64,000 nucleotides of DNA from Sphaerolaimus hirsutus (taxonomy: Eukaryota; Nematoda; Chromadorea; Monhysterida; Sphaerolaimidae): positions 16,578,747-16,642,746 of the forward strand of contig OZ038451.1 of NCBI GenBank assembly GCA_964036195.1. The letters run 5' to 3'. Position 1 is the first letter of the stretch, and every line of letters begins with the position of its first letter. The position numbers were made by a program, and so were the translations under genes. The notes beneath the pieces were generated by a model. That model was not told the DNA's origin. It did no database searches and worked only from the letters and a program-made list of their open reading frames with translations. Shown piece after piece: positions 1 through 12,500 of this stretch.

Positions 1-292
1 ATCTGGTGGTATTGGGAATCCATTTGTGGTGCCACCAAAATCTGGTGGTATTGGGAATCCATTTGTGGTGCCACCAAAATCAGGTGGTATTGGGAATCCA
101 TTTGTGGTGCCACCAAAATCTGGTGGTATTGGGAATCCATTTGTGGTGCCACCAAAATCAGGTGGTATTGGGAATCCATTTGTGGTGCCACCAAAATCAG
201 GTGGAGTAGGGAATCCATTTGTGGTACCACCAAAATCAGGTGGAGTAGGGAATCCATTTGTCGTGCCACCAAAACCAGGCGGCGTTGGGAAT
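1..292 (-). repeat. 39-bp coding minisatellite (13-residue units)
   Basis: About seven and a half nearly identical 39-bp units encode DFGGTTNGFPIPP/DFGGTTNGFPTPP on the minus strand within exon 5 of the FPTPPP gene. The reading frame is kept throughout and substitutions are few, which suggests recent expansion. The array continues past the window edge. Confidence 0.9.
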
Positions 293-3200
293 GGACCTCT
301 TGTTGGCACTTCTTGAGTGAAGAATGGTGGTGGTGTTGGGAAAGCTGGAGGCTTGGTGCCTGGTGGTGAAGTTCCTGTAATGGTGAATTCAAATATTTAT
401 TAAGCAAGAACATGAACACTAGAGACCAAGTAATATGGGTGTGACAGATTTGTTAAGCAGTTTTCATGGGCAAAACTTTGGTGCTTAATGCTTTGGACAT
501 CTACTGGCTGATATTCACTATGTTCAACAGTTGAAATTTTTAGGAAAACCAAAACCGTATGATTTTGGACCCACATGTCCAGATTCACCGGTGCTAATTT
601 GACCCTATTTATGTAAAAAAAAATACACGATGATCAAAACTTATAATATTTTGTTTTACAAAAAAAAGACATTTTAACCAAGAGTTCGCAATATCATCCA
701 ATCAAATGTTATAGCATAAAATACCCATTTTTTCTCAATAAAATATCAAATTTTAAATAAGGTATGACCTCACCATCAGTATATCCATTTGTTCCACCGC
801 TCGGCTGTACAACCAGAGGGGGCGGAGTCGGGAACGTTGAGAAATCAATCTCCGCTGTGGAGCCGCCAGATGGAAACGGCGGTGGAGTAGGAAACGTTGA
901 GAAATCAATCTCCGCTGTGGAGCCGCCAGATGGAAACGGCGGTGGAGTAGGAAACGTTGAGAAATCAATCTCCGCTGTGGAGCCGCCAGGTGTCAGAAAA
1001 GGCGGTGGAGTGGGGAAAGTGGAGAAATCGATCTCCACAGTGGAGCCGCCCGCAGTGACTGCTGGGAACGGCGGCGGGGTGGGAAATGTGGAGAAATCGA
1101 TGTCGACCGTGGAGCCGCTCCCAGTAACTACGGGCAGAGGTGGCGGCGTGGGGAAGGTCGAGAAGTCGATTCCATCTGCTGTGGGAGTTGGGGTCAGATA
1201 CATGAGTTTAGTGATACCGTAAATCCTTGAATAAGCCCCCGGGGAGTTATTTTTTCGTCAGAATATTTTGAAGGGGGTTTAATCGAGGGAGGGGTTTTTT
1301 TCGTCAGAGTATTGAGTACATAAGTACGTATACCGCCACTTTAGGTTAAACATTCTTTTGTGTTTACGTTGCATACGCTGCCTTTGCATTCGATGAATCA
1401 GACCATGGCTTTTTTGGTCGAAATGTTGTTTTATGTGACACGACTTCTTTGCATCGATCATAGGGGGGAGTTATTCAAGGGGGAGTTATTTTTCCACACA
1501 CTCGTGAGAGGGGTGAGTTTTTCAAGCGGGGGAGTTATTTTTTCTTCACACTCGTAAGAGGGGTGAGTTATTCGAGGGGGGACTTATTCGGGGATTTACG
1601 GTACATTAATTTGCCTTCGAGTGAATCGCGAGCCGCACACTCAGACCAATCCACTCGAAAAAAATTTATAGTGATTGGTAATTTTTTTGCACAAATATTT
1701 TGCAATGTTGGCACACTGTCAAAGTGTAAAAAAATAGTAGTGATTAAATCGGCGGTGCACTTGTACGCACAAATGCCTGGTACGCACAAATGCCCGGTAC
1801 GCACAAATGCCCGGTACGCACAAAATTGTGCCCGCCACGCACATCTGCCCGGTACGAAATGACATTACATCACATTTTGACCGTGTTTTTCACATCACAC
1901 TTGTGAGTGAAGTGAAAAAAAGTTGCGCAATGACATTAGTTAACTTTTTGTCACTTCACACATATTTGAACATCACTTGAAAAAGTGTCAAGTGAAAAAA
2001 CGGTGGATAATGGCTATTTTTGACCGTTTTTTTCACTTGACACTTTTTCAAGTTATTTTCAGATATCAGTGAAGTTAAAAAAGCTGTGCAATAACATTAG
2101 TGACCATCTGTCCGGTACGCAAAGATCATCAGCCATGTAAGTTACCGGGCAGATGTGCGTGGCGGGCACGACTTTGTGCGTACCGGGCGTTTGTGCGTAC
2201 CAGGCATTTGTGCGTAGGAGGCCTGACCCACAGAATTAAAGAGTTTTTTATGTGAGTGGTAAATGACTGTGCGGTTTCTACTTTTTCAGAGCTGAATAAA
2301 AAATCATCGTAAACTATGAGAAAAAATACTGGAAATGACATTTAAACTGACAAACTAGATCGGAAAAACCGCACAAAGGTTTTTTTTCAAGCGTAATTCT
2401 GGTGCCTGGTGCCAATCCCAAGCCCTGTAAAGTGTAAAGTAAAGTGTCAAATGTAAAGTAAAGTGTAAAGTAAAGTGTCAAATGTAAAGTCAAATGCAAA
2501 GTAAACTGTCAATTGTCATGCAAAGTTCAGTAATAAAATCTTTTCTTTTTTGTTTTGATTGACACTTTACTTTGCATTTGACTCTACATTTGACACTTTA
2601 CTTTACACTTTACAGGGCTTGGGACTGCCCCCAGTTCCGCTAAATGAGAAGTGAGAAGTGAAATGGCAAAGGCGAAGTATAAGCGCAAAGGCGAAGTGAA
2701 AACGCAAGTGAATTGGGAAGTGAATTGGCAAAAGCGAAGAGAAATTACTTCTTTTTTACTTCGCCTTTGCCATTTCACTTCTCATTTTGCGGAACTGGCC
2801 CCTGATTGCGAGAAGTATAGCAAGCGATTAATACGGTAGTTTGGTGCTAAGCATAATGTGTTTAGGACGTGCTTGCTTGGTGCCCATCCGCATGTGTGAC
2901 AAGTAAAAACAAGAAACGTGGTAAAAGCGGTGGGTGATAATTCAAGTTGCCATAGTTGGCAACAAAAAAACGTCAGCAACTATGAGTTTTTGCATTATTC
3001 AGACCAGTGCCACGGAACTGTCAACACTTCAATGACGCCACTTTTATGGCGCCATTCCATCACCACAACACCATTGCCCAAATTCACTCAGAACTATATG
3101 TGTCGGGCGCCTTATTCGCCCCTTACGTTCAAATTGGATCTGGGCCCATTCAAACGAGTGCGCACGCACCAGTGGCCGCCGATGAAAGAGGCGGCGGCGT

Positions 3201-6200
3201 GGGAAACGTAGAAAAGTCTATGGGGCTGGTCGAGTCCACGCTCAGGGGCGGCGGCGTGGGGAAGGATGAAAAGTCTATTGGAGGTGCGCTGCTGCTTTCA
3301 GGGGTTGTTGATGCTGTCTGCGTGTGGAGGTTCGTTTTGTTTCGTACTGTGTTTTTGGTGTCGCTGAGTTGCGAGAGTAAATATTGTATACGTCGCTGCA
3401 GATAGATGCGGCTTTCTGAAGGTTCCAAATTCAACACCCTGTCAATCAACAATGGATTGAAAAAGTGTCAGGCACCCCAGTGTCAGGAAACTCCCAGACG
3501 CACCTGCACGGACAGCGGCGGCGGCGTGGGGAACGAGCTAAAGTCCACGCCCGGCGTGCTATCAGTCCTGAACGGCGGCGGCGTGGGAAACGTGCTAAAA
3601 TCCACCGCTGATGTGCTGCTGATCCCCGGGCCCGGGGTGCCTTCGCAAGTGCCAAATTGCATTTGAGGTAAGGTGTGTAATAGGGTGCTCCTGAGAACTA
3701 CCGTGAAGGCATGAGTGGGTACGCGTGTCTTTTATACACACGCACGTCCTTAATGCTACGATTACAGCTCGGGCGTAAAATTCCAGCGTAAAATTCCATC
3801 GCAAAATTAATTACATAAAAGTGGATGATGATACAGGTCTGCAATTTTTCATGGACAATATGTTCATCAAAACCTTCATTGTGTCCGAGAGTCATCATCC
3901 ACAGTCACTGCCATTTGATTGTGGAAATTCAACAATTTCTATTTTACGTTGGAACTTTACGCCAGCTGAAGAAAAGTCAATTCTACGCCAGGTGATTGCA
4001 TGCAATGACATAGCGTAGAATTGATTTTTATTCAGCTGGCGTAAAATTCCAACGTAAAATAGAAATTTTTGAATTTACACTATCAAATGGCAGTGACTGT
4101 GAATGATAACTCTCGGACAAAATGAAGGTATTGATAAACATATTGTCCATGAAAAATTGCAGACCTGTATCATCATCCACTTTTATGTAATCGATTTTGC
4201 GATGGAATTTTACGCTGGAATTTTACGCCCGAGCTGTAATCGCTCCATAAGGTATGGCCGGCACTGAGTACCTGTGACTAGGGATGGCCGGGGCTTTTTT
4301 TCAAAATTGAAAAAAAAACTTATTCTTTTTTTAAACGCGACCATCGAAACCGTTTTATTTAAAAAGGAAACCTCAGCTACAAACAGATTTTTGTACTTCG
4401 GTGTGCACCGGGTATTTTGCAATTTTTACATGAATTCTACGTATGCATGCCGCGTATCCATTCTAGCATTCTCGATAGTTTCAAATTGCAAGAAAGTTAA
4501 ATGTGAGTCTTTTTAGTTGCCGAAAAGTTAAGAAGCTGACCCCCACCGCCTGAGAAAGGAAAGTTTGGGAAAATGTGATTTTTTCATAATATTGAAACGT
4601 TATGTGTTGAGTTGTGAATTGTGAATCGTTATTTGTTATATTCTGTTCCTTGTTTCGCCTACTTCGTAAAATCACTGAATTCCAGATATGCCGAAAAAGA
4701 GAACCTGTCAATCATCAGGAGTTCGGAATCTAAAATAATTTTTTATTTTAAGCCAAAAATTATTCGTGGTTCACTAATTCTCAAATTCTAATCTCAATAA
4801 AATTTTGCAAAATACTTTTCTCTAAAAATACCAATAAAATTTGCACCAAGTGAAAAAACCATCGATCAATTCTCTCCATCAAATCTCCCACCATCACTCC
4901 ATTTATCACCTGTTTCCTGGGAAGGCCCTCCCACAGTGGTGGGCTCCTTAGTCGATGGGGTGGGCTCCGTAGTCACCACAGGGGGTCCCGTCAAGGGGGG
5001 CCACGTGCCGTAGCCAAACGGGGGTGCGGTGCTCGGCGGCCGGGCGGTCGTCCCCGCTGGGCCCCCGTTGTAGCCGCGCGGCGTGACGCCGGGCAAATTC
5101 GGGTTGAAAGGGTTGTAGCCGGGGTCGAGCTGCGAAATCGATTGGGTCGGTTTGTCAAGGGACGTGTACGCGAGCGCGCCGCCGCCACCCGCCGCCGCTG
5201 GTGATGCTTCGCTATCGCGACTTTGTCCGTGTCCGACTGGTAGCGGTAGCTGCACAGCGGGCGCGTATTGGACGGGAAGCGATGGTTTGACGCGCGCCAG
5301 CCGCCGGCCGCGGCCCAGAGTGTTGTCGGCGGAGCCGGGCGCCGGCCCGTTGACGGGCACGATGGGGCCCGGCTCGAAGCGCGACTGCCCGACGCCCGAC
5401 GTGCCCGGCGCGAACCGGTGGTAGTGCACGCTGACGGGTACTATGGGCGCCGCGCCCGCCTGCTGCAGGCGCCACAACGCTGAAGGGTTGCGCGGCCGGA
5501 AAATCAGCCGCCCTCTGGGAGCGCCGCTATCCGGGTTGACACTCTTCTGCTCACTGGATTCCGAATGATTTCGGCTAGATTGTCTGTCCAGAAAGGGACC
5601 TCCGTGTAGCGTAGAAATGCCGGTGAAGCCGTCCGTGAATGAAATCGGCCGATTATTTCTTTTAAATCCCGACGGGGCCACATTGGACGTAGATAGAGGG
5701 CGTGCGACGAATATCTCGCCCGAATTCCCATCGTCGGGCAATTTATTAGACAGGTCAATGTCAGAATCGGGCTGCCCGCTTTGCTGCCGTCTGCCGGGTC
5801 GATTCAATTCAGTCTGTCGATCGATCCACAACTGTCCCTCTGGATCGACGGTGGTAGTAGTCTCAGGCCTGGGGGACGGTGTCCTTTGCGCCCGTTGCAG
5901 TCTGGGCCTGTCCTCGGATGCGGCATCACCAGCGGCGGGCAGTTCTCCCTCGCCGCGGGGCCACCACAGCGGCGGGATGGCGGCCGGCGGGACGACGCGG
6001 CCCGGCCCCAGCCGCCTGGTGACCACGTGCGGCACGATGGCCGCCGGCTGCGCGTCCCTGGCGCCGGCGGCAATGGCGGCGCGCGCGAACAGACGTCGGT
6101 CGCCCGAAAAATCGGGCAAATCGTCGCTCACCCGAAATGTGTAGCGTGGGTAGCCGAAATCGTCGTAGGTGATGGGCAGGAGCTGGCGCTTGTGCCGCGT

Positions 6201-6269
6201 GCGGCAACGCGCCGGCGAGGTGTGCGCCGCTAGGACGGCCACCAGCACCAGGTGCGGCATGGGGCGCAT
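1..6269 (-). CDS. Secreted proline-rich FPTPPP-repeat protein, 3' end beyond window
   Basis: Unrecognised gene, probably an extracellular structural protein. Modelled exons: 6269-4910, 3640-3504, 3317-3170, 1178-774 and 374-1 (continuing off the window). All junctions are GT-AG and phases match, giving at least 808 residues. Residues 1-22 form a signal-peptide-like hydrophobic start, followed by the basic RHKR-Q site (residues 25-29), a possible furin cleavage site. Residues 30-453 are Pro/Gly/Arg-rich without a recognised domain. From exon 2 on, ten DFSTFPTPPP-type modules appear. Exon 5 then holds eight 13-residue DFGGTTNGFPIPP-type units. Exon 1 is open to a TGA at 4866, but a strong CAG|GTGATAAA donor at 4910/4909 lets it join exon 2. 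Exon 2 uses an AAG acceptor. The same frame also stays open upstream to an acceptor at 6343, so the true start could be further upstream. No known function; an extracellular-matrix, cuticle or house-like role is only inference. Confidence 0.68.
825..1178 (-). repeat. Coding tandem repeat, DFSTFPTPPP modules
   Basis: Six modules of about 57-66 bp lie in exon 4 of the FPTPPP gene. Two adjacent 60-bp units (839-898 and 899-958) are identical, while the others differ in the linker (GGSTAEI, GGSTVEI, GSGSTVDI). The pattern fits unequal crossing-over with the DFSTFPTPPP core conserved. Confidence 0.9.
1215..1603. mobile_element. TACCGTAAATCC-ended MITE
   Basis: Inverted ends TACCGTAAATCC / GGATTTACGGTA enclose G-rich repeats of the GGGGGAGTTATT type. 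Lies in intron 3 of the FPTPPP gene. Same broad group as the CCGTATTTCCTCGAAATACC elements elsewhere in the window. Confidence 0.7.
1764..2215. mobile_element. Foldback MITE with TACGCACAAATGCC repeats
   Basis: Ends are TACGCACAAATGCCTGG and its inverse. Each arm carries several copies of a 13-bp GGTACGCACAAAT-type unit plus a matching CCGCCACGCACATCTGCC block. The centre is AT-rich and itself partly palindromic (AAGTGTCAAGTG...). Intronic in the FPTPPP gene. Confidence 0.7.
2409..2627. mobile_element. MITE with GTAAAGTGTAAAG subterminal repeats
   Basis: Left end GTGCCAATCCCAAGCCCTG and inverse CAGGGCTTGGGACTGCC on the right enclose direct and inverted copies of TGTAAAGTAAAGTGTC. The end sequence resembles the GTGCCAATTCC family. 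Directly abuts the next element. Confidence 0.6.
2628..2801. mobile_element. GTGCCAATTCC-family MITE with CTG target duplication
   Basis: Inverted ends CCCCCAGTTCCGC / GCGGAACTGGCCC are flanked on both sides by CTG (2625-2627 and 2802-2804). Internal arms are AAATGAGAAGTG / CACTTCTCATTT. Member of the family that makes introns in GALT; here it sits inside intron 3 of the FPTPPP gene, not at splice sites. Confidence 0.65.
3761..4240. mobile_element. Long foldback palindrome, ATTACAGCTCGGGCG ends
   Basis: Two arms of about 225-230 bp are inverted copies around a short centre near 4000. Each begins ATTACAGCTCGGGCGTAAAA. Lies in intron 1 of the FPTPPP gene. A related palindrome with GATTACAGCTCAG ends occurs at 61458-61903. 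No coding content is seen. Confidence 0.85.
4241..4909. other. Remainder of intron 1, FPTPPP gene
   Basis: AT-rich with no recognised element. Contains only intronic sequence running up to the donor at 4909. Confidence 0.5.
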
Positions 6270-7498
6270 CTCGCTCAACTGGGTTTGAGTGCGCGCTTTC
6301 AGCCAGGCGCAGCCGACACAATGTGGGGCTTCATCGCACGCACCTGTAATAGGTTAAGTTGGCTTTCTTGGTACAATATTGTGCCTTTATGTCTCCTACA
6401 AGGCAGTGTTAAAGTGACAAATTTCAGGTACATTTCCGGTACATTATTTGTTGTTCATAAATATGAAACTGCTGCCGCTAAGGCCTAAGGGCTAAAGGCT
6501 AAGTGCCTTTGCAAACTACCTATCCTTCTGCTGCTGCTGCAAACTGCTTTCATTTGCAAACGGAAAACAACTCAAAAAGTCAGGAATCGTTATGTAACAT
6601 GGGTGATTTGAGTGCTATACATTTTATGTATGACAAACATTAAGGCTGACTGAACTATTCAAATGTACCTAGGTATTTGAAAAATATGCTCATTGAAGGG
6701 TTCTTTCTGGCAAATTTAGAAATTTAATTTTTTGAATATGCAAACTTTTCATTTTGGACTTAGCCTAGCACGGGTCATTCGAGACATTCAACTTAAATAT
6801 TAACCGTGAATTTGAAACTTTTTGTCAAATTTGTCACTTTACACGACGTTCGGAATTTTCACCAACGTACAAATCTCGACACAAGTCACCGCACACATTT
6901 GTCAACCGTCACTGGCCATGATAACGTAAAAAACGTTAGGCCAAAGTACATTTACCTACTAAAACTGCAGTGTGACAAATGTGCGGCGGTAAAAAAAAAC
7001 GACAAAAATATCCTAAAGCTGCATCAACAATTAGATGAAATAAATATTGGAAAAACATTGACGGGATGATTGGGTCGCGGCGGCTCGGCGGCGTTTGCAG
7101 TCGGCTGCGGCGTGACGCAACGGGGGCGGCTGCCGGAACGGCACTCACGATGGCAAATCTGCAAAGAAAAATAATTTTTAAATTAGATTTTTTTTTTGAA
7201 ATTTTGTTAGTTTTAATTTTTTTGGTTGTCGGATTGTTGAGATATTTTGAAAACGTTTCGGGAAAACTTTGAAAAATTACAATTATTCATCGATATTTTA
7301 ATGCAGTAATCAGGCACCCAAGAGATATAGCTGCCTGGGTTTCTTTCAGAAACTTATCAGAACACCAATTTGTTACGCAAATGACTTGTTCATTCATCTG
7401 TGAGCAAGAAGTTTTTTAGTAAATACAAAATAGTTTTTACATAAAAATATTTTTCAAAATTTTCCAATTTTCATTTGCCATCGCCGGACGGCACTGAC

Positions 7499-7544
7499 CC
7501 GTGGCGGCGCTATATATTCCGGAGATCACCACTTCCGCAGCCAT
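7499..7544 (-). other. Possible upstream first coding exon of the FPTPPP gene
   Basis: A minus-strand ATG at 7544 opens a 15-codon frame in a locally GC-richer patch and ends at an ACGG|GTCAGTG donor. Its phase (1) fits the acceptor at 6344/6343, from which the frame runs without a stop into the FPTPPP gene. If real, the signal-like segment at 6269 would be internal, so a 5' UTR reading or chance is equally possible. Confidence 0.2.
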
Positions 7545-7724
7545 CTATATCCAAATAAAAATGTATGAATATCCATTTTAGAGTCGATTTATCTATCAAT
7601 TGTGTCATGTGCCCTTGTGTTTGCGTTCGCTGCGTCGGGGTGAAAGGATTCTCGCAGATGAACATCACATAAATTCGTGTAAAGGACACACTATGCGGGT
7701 GGTAAGATCGCCTAATTTGACCTG

Positions 7725-7952
7725 CGCCCAATTCCGCAAGTGGACAACTGACAAGTAAAGTGATCAGTGGTAACTGAGGCGAATACGCAAATTGTGATAT
7801 TGTATGGGTATACAATACTTCCTGTGATAAGTGAATGATAAGTGTTAAGAAAAATTTTAAATGAAGTTGTGAGATAAGGAAAATGACAAGAATTACGTTT
7901 GTCCGTTTTCTTATCTCCCTTTTTGTGGTTTGACAATCTGTTGAATTGGCAC
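7725..7952. mobile_element. GTGCCAATTCC-family MITE (intergenic copy)
   Basis: Left end CGCCCAATTCCGCAAGTGG, right end GAATTGGCAC, flanked by CTG at 7722-7724 and 7953-7955. The internal TGACAAGT-type arms match the GALT intron copies. This intergenic copy shows that the CTG/CAG duplication belongs to the element and not to a splice site. Confidence 0.75.
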
Positions 7953-7955
7953 CTG

Positions 7956-9213
7956 TCTTCGCAACGTAACACTCAAATATTTTTTAGATTTTTTTTTTTC
8001 ATCTGTTGGGGAGGGAAGACATGACTAAAATAGAAAAGGAAGGTTGTTGTGTGAAAGACAGGATCGCTGTTGAGCCGACATTTTTATGTGAAATTGGTAA
8101 ATAACAGTGGTGATTAGGGAAATGGCGTCGCGAGCGAGCAGTAAGGCAGAGAGAAGCGCTCCAAGCATCAATGGTGCCATTCCGGCCGTCAATACTTGAT
8201 ATGAAAACAACAATTAGGCGATGAGAGAGTAAATATGGTTGTGCTGGTATGGCTATATCGAAAGCGAATATACCTACCTAAATATAAATATGGACGCAAA
8301 AATATCAATACATCTTACAGAAATCGGATAACTGGCACTTTAGTACTGAACATTCGATATGAATATCAAAGTCATATTCAAATTAATTTTCAGGTACTTT
8401 TTAGCATGACATACCTATTTACAAACGTTGACTTTTGAGTCAAAATGACTAGAACAACAAAAATAAGCATGAAATACAAATGTGGGATATGACGGCACGC
8501 AAGACTTAACATGTGGTTTCAGAATCTAAAGTATTTATCATGTATGTATTTATGGCATGGCGACATCCAACTTAATCAGCAAAATATAATGTGACATCCA
8601 AATATTCTCTCGCAGTTTTCTTACAAATTGTGCTTCCACGATATCAAAGCGAAACTCGTGTGGACTAACAATGCATCAACCTCATTGACATAAATAACAT
8701 GGTGATATCCAAATAAGTAAATAAGTACCTAAAAAACAACCAGTAGAGTACGTCTTAAAAGTAGTGCACATTAACCGGCAGTTTTCCGCTTTCTTTAGTG
8801 TCAAAAAATTACAGAGAACCTTCAGTTGTTGGCATTTATTGTAACATTTTATTTGGATGCATGCACTTTCCATTTTTCAAACACCATTTTTCATCTCAGT
8901 TCCATTTTCAAACATTATTTCTCAAAACAGTGGCTAATCCTGGAACTAGCAACATGGTCTCTTATGTGAACAATCTCACTTAAACTCACAAAGCTGATGA
9001 CAGTCAACTTCACACAGAAAAGTGGTTAATGAATTGCATTCTGTGAGTACATTTTAAGATTTGACAAGATTTAATGTAAAGCTTAGATGTAAAGTAATAC
9101 AAGGTGAAGTGACTTCCACAAACTTTACCTTACAACATGGCACATGTGTGCCTCAAATTCCACTGACAATTCCACTCAAATTCCACTGAAAATCATGCTG
9201 CACACTTTGAAGG
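7956..9213. other. Intergenic, nothing recognised
   Basis: AT-rich sequence with only short open frames lacking codon bias or homology that I recognise. No RNA gene or clear repeat boundary was seen. Confidence 0.5.
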
Positions 9214-9221
9214 GTCCAAAG

Positions 9222-9557
9222 TAGTGATGTAAAAGCGCCATGGCGCTGGCGCCTGGTGCTAGTGCCAAAGCAAAAAGTGCCATGGCGCTTGGTGCTATAT
9301 TGCTGTGGCACCATTGGCACTTGGTGCCGTGCCCATGAAAAGTGTCATGGGGCTTTTGGCGCTTGGCGCTATTTTTGCCTAATGCAAGGAACAAAACGCC
9401 TGGCGCTGGCACTTGGCACTAGCGCCAAAGCAAAAAGCGCCATGGCACTTCTGGTGCTTGGCGCCATTTTGCTCTGGGGCCATTGGCGCTTGGCGCTAGG
9501 GGTTGGAAAAGTGCCATGGCGCTTGGTGCCAAAATTCAGGTGCTTTTAACATCACTA
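9222..9557. mobile_element. hAT-like MITE, GCGCCA family
   Basis: Ends TAGTGATGTAAAAGCGCC and its inverse, with a perfect 8-bp target duplication GTCCAAAG at 9214-9221 and 9558-9565. The body is mainly GCGCCA/TGGCGC motifs in both orientations. Open frames across it are low-complexity artefacts. Confidence 0.9.
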
Positions 9558-9565
9558 GTCCAAAG

Positions 9566-12500
9566 TAGCATGACGCATCTAGGCACACAGTGAAGTATCT
9601 TCACAGATGTGTCATGTTTGTGTGAAGACTTGCACTTTACCATGTATCATACACCAATATTGTTGTACTTTACAAGTGATGTTTCCCAGTTATTTGACAG
9701 TTGGTTTGACATAAATATTTTAGGACACTCAATTGGGTGCAAAATAGTGCCTTGCCCAGTTTTTTTTTTGTGTGCTGCCATGTTTTTGTGTTTTGAGAGT
9801 AGAGGTCACCACCAAAGTGTGGCAAATTGTCAAAACTGCATCTGGCATTCATCTGACACATCAGTCACACATTTGAAATTTGTTGGCTATTTCATTCATT
9901 GAGAGGCTTCCATTCAGGACATCAACTTAATCTATTTTCTTAAACATGAAATGTATTTACATTTTCAGTTTTTCATTTCAGTGTTCCCAGTAATGAAATA
10001 TTATTTTTCTCCACTTTCCATGATGTTTTTATGTTAACTCCTTGGGGCACATGTATAGTAAATCATGATTAATAATACATGTATGGGACTTATTGAACAG
10101 ACCAAGGTGAGCAATGTTGGTGTTCTTTTGAAGGTTCAAATGTGAACATGTAATCAAATTAGAATAACAATGCATGCCAGCTCAATCTTCGCGGTTATAT
10201 AACATTTAATCACACACATTCAAAAATAACACCTACCATATTTTACTTTCGTTCATAATTTATTAATAGGGTCAACATGCCTATGTAACAGCACATCCGA
10301 ATCGGACTGCATTCGCGTTATCGAAATTTCAATTCGAGATAATCAAACTTGGACGAAAACCTATTGAAATACCTATTTTTAAATATGATAAAATAAGCAG
10401 CGCAAAAGTCGGCACTTCATGAAAGGCGGCATTTGTTTGCGCGCGATTATAAACATACGCATTCACATGCGACTAGCGTTGGTAAATAAACCCGGATTAT
10501 GAATCAACACAATTGTGGAGGATTGATTCCCGGAATATTCGGGGTCAGAAATCCATTTGGTGTAAGAAATCTGGGTCATATGGAAATAAAGTCTGGCATG
10601 GTGCAAACAATTTCTTTAAACTAAAAACCATAACTGTAGCTGTGACGTAAATATGATAATGTGCTACAAAGAGCAGTTGTATTTGGTCAACAAGGACAGC
10701 AGAAACAGCTTCAGAAATACTTTTACTTTCATTTTTGCTTGGTGTCCATGGGATGAAAAACAATTCACGAGAAAACGAACACAAACACTTGGCATCTTCA
10801 AGCACATTCCTACATTATCTGAGTATTCAACAGCGAGTCAATTTTAAGAACGCTATGAGCGTGGCAGTGGCGCGACCCAGAGAATAGAGAGAATCCGCAG
10901 GGACTTCTCGTGTGCTGCTATGACATACGCGCCATTCTCATTACTGGAGTGACGTGATTATACGTCTGCAAGGGAGGAACAATTTGCATATAAAAATCAA
11001 CCAAAATACTTGTAAATAGTATCGAGTGGAAACTTTCTCGAACACGTATTCTTGTCAAATGACAAACACGGGTGTATGAAATAATACTTGTCACTTGACA
11101 GACCGGCCGCAATATGTAATAATCACACATATGTCATAACCAAACACCGCATGTTAGATAGGTACTCAGTAATCACAGGGCGGCGAGCGCCCGGGCCGCA
11201 ATGATCATCTTCTCGGAAATGAAGTCATGTTTTCATCTCGGAAATGGCTGCCAATCATCACTGCGCATTCAAACAATCAATCGACTGACAGCTGCAGATG
11301 TGCACATCCGTCATAAATACACTGCGAAAAATGCAACGATAGCCCGCTCTGAGCCGTGTTCGATAAATACTTTTTTCTTAGAAGTTTCGGAAAAAAGTTT
11401 TGAGAAATCTACCTATCATAAAAGGTAAAAGTATCATAACATAGGTAATCATGAATGATGATTTTAAAGTTATAAATCTCGTTGTTTTTGAATGCATGAC
11501 AGACATTTAGTGAGTATCTCCTACTGCAAATGGATCCGCGCAATGTGAGATACACGGGAAATGCCTGTATCCGAGTGAGGTCAATTGAACTGTTCACTAA
11601 CAACTGGTTACATAACATTATCATCACCCAGCACGCCAAAAAACGGAAGCGTCTCCGTATGATGACTTGGCATCTTGCCAAGAGGTATAGACATCGCTAT
11701 ACATATAGATAAAATAGGTACATCACCATGTATATTATACAGCCGAAAATAGCGATTTGAAACGTGAAAATAAGCAAAATGGAGCACATATTAGACATTT
11801 TGAGCAAAAAATTGGGGAATAATCGCTAGGACTTAGACGTGGGTCAAGTCACTTGCGGTGGCTTGGACTAAAGGAAAAATCATCATAAAGGACCAATATA
11901 AAAAAAAATTGAGCAGCCAAAGATACTTCATTCGCGCGCACACCCACCGAGTGTCTTATTTAACTTAAATGTGAAAATGCAATAGGCAGTAGGCACAGCA
12001 GCATAATCCTCAGAAACAATTTACTCCAACCACCTGTGGGCACCAGTCAAACTGGCACTGTGGTAGATATCTGAAATTTTACCAGCCGCTTTACAGGAGG
12101 CCAGACACCTAGGATGCTAGTCGTATGGTATGTTGCAAAAAAAGCTCACTTAAGATGATGTAAGGCATGGCTTGACATGACAACTAGCTACACGTTGTAT
12201 GCCACCATTAAATCATTTCATGCTTGCTCATCAAATGCGACACTTAAGATGGAATTTCATGAGCATTAGAAGTGAATTCAATTTGTTAAATATTTTTTAA
12301 GCATTTTCTTGTCACTTATCATGTTTTTTACTTTTTTACTTCTCATTTCACTTCTAGCACAGTAGCACTTGAAATGAGGCACTACAGCATACCAACCATG
12401 CATTTCCGCGTCATACTAAGTGACTAGCATACTAAATTATGCACCCCCGCTTTACAGGCTTTTATAAGCACGGTATGTCAACTTCACATGCAATTCGAAT

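Noticed and set aside
1-292. CRISPR-like direct repeats at the left edge
   Set aside because: The 39-bp units are contiguous without spacers and encode an in-frame peptide repeat; eukaryotic context.
2411-2480. Tandem TGTAAAGTAAAG as a regulatory array
   Set aside because: It has an inverted partner at 2560-2615 and belongs to a MITE.
5152-6233. Long plus-strand frames (e.g. 5617-6144, 5781-6233) opposite exon 1 of the FPTPPP gene
   Set aside because: GC-rich antisense shadows; the minus frame has a signal peptide, consistent splice sites and repeat continuity.
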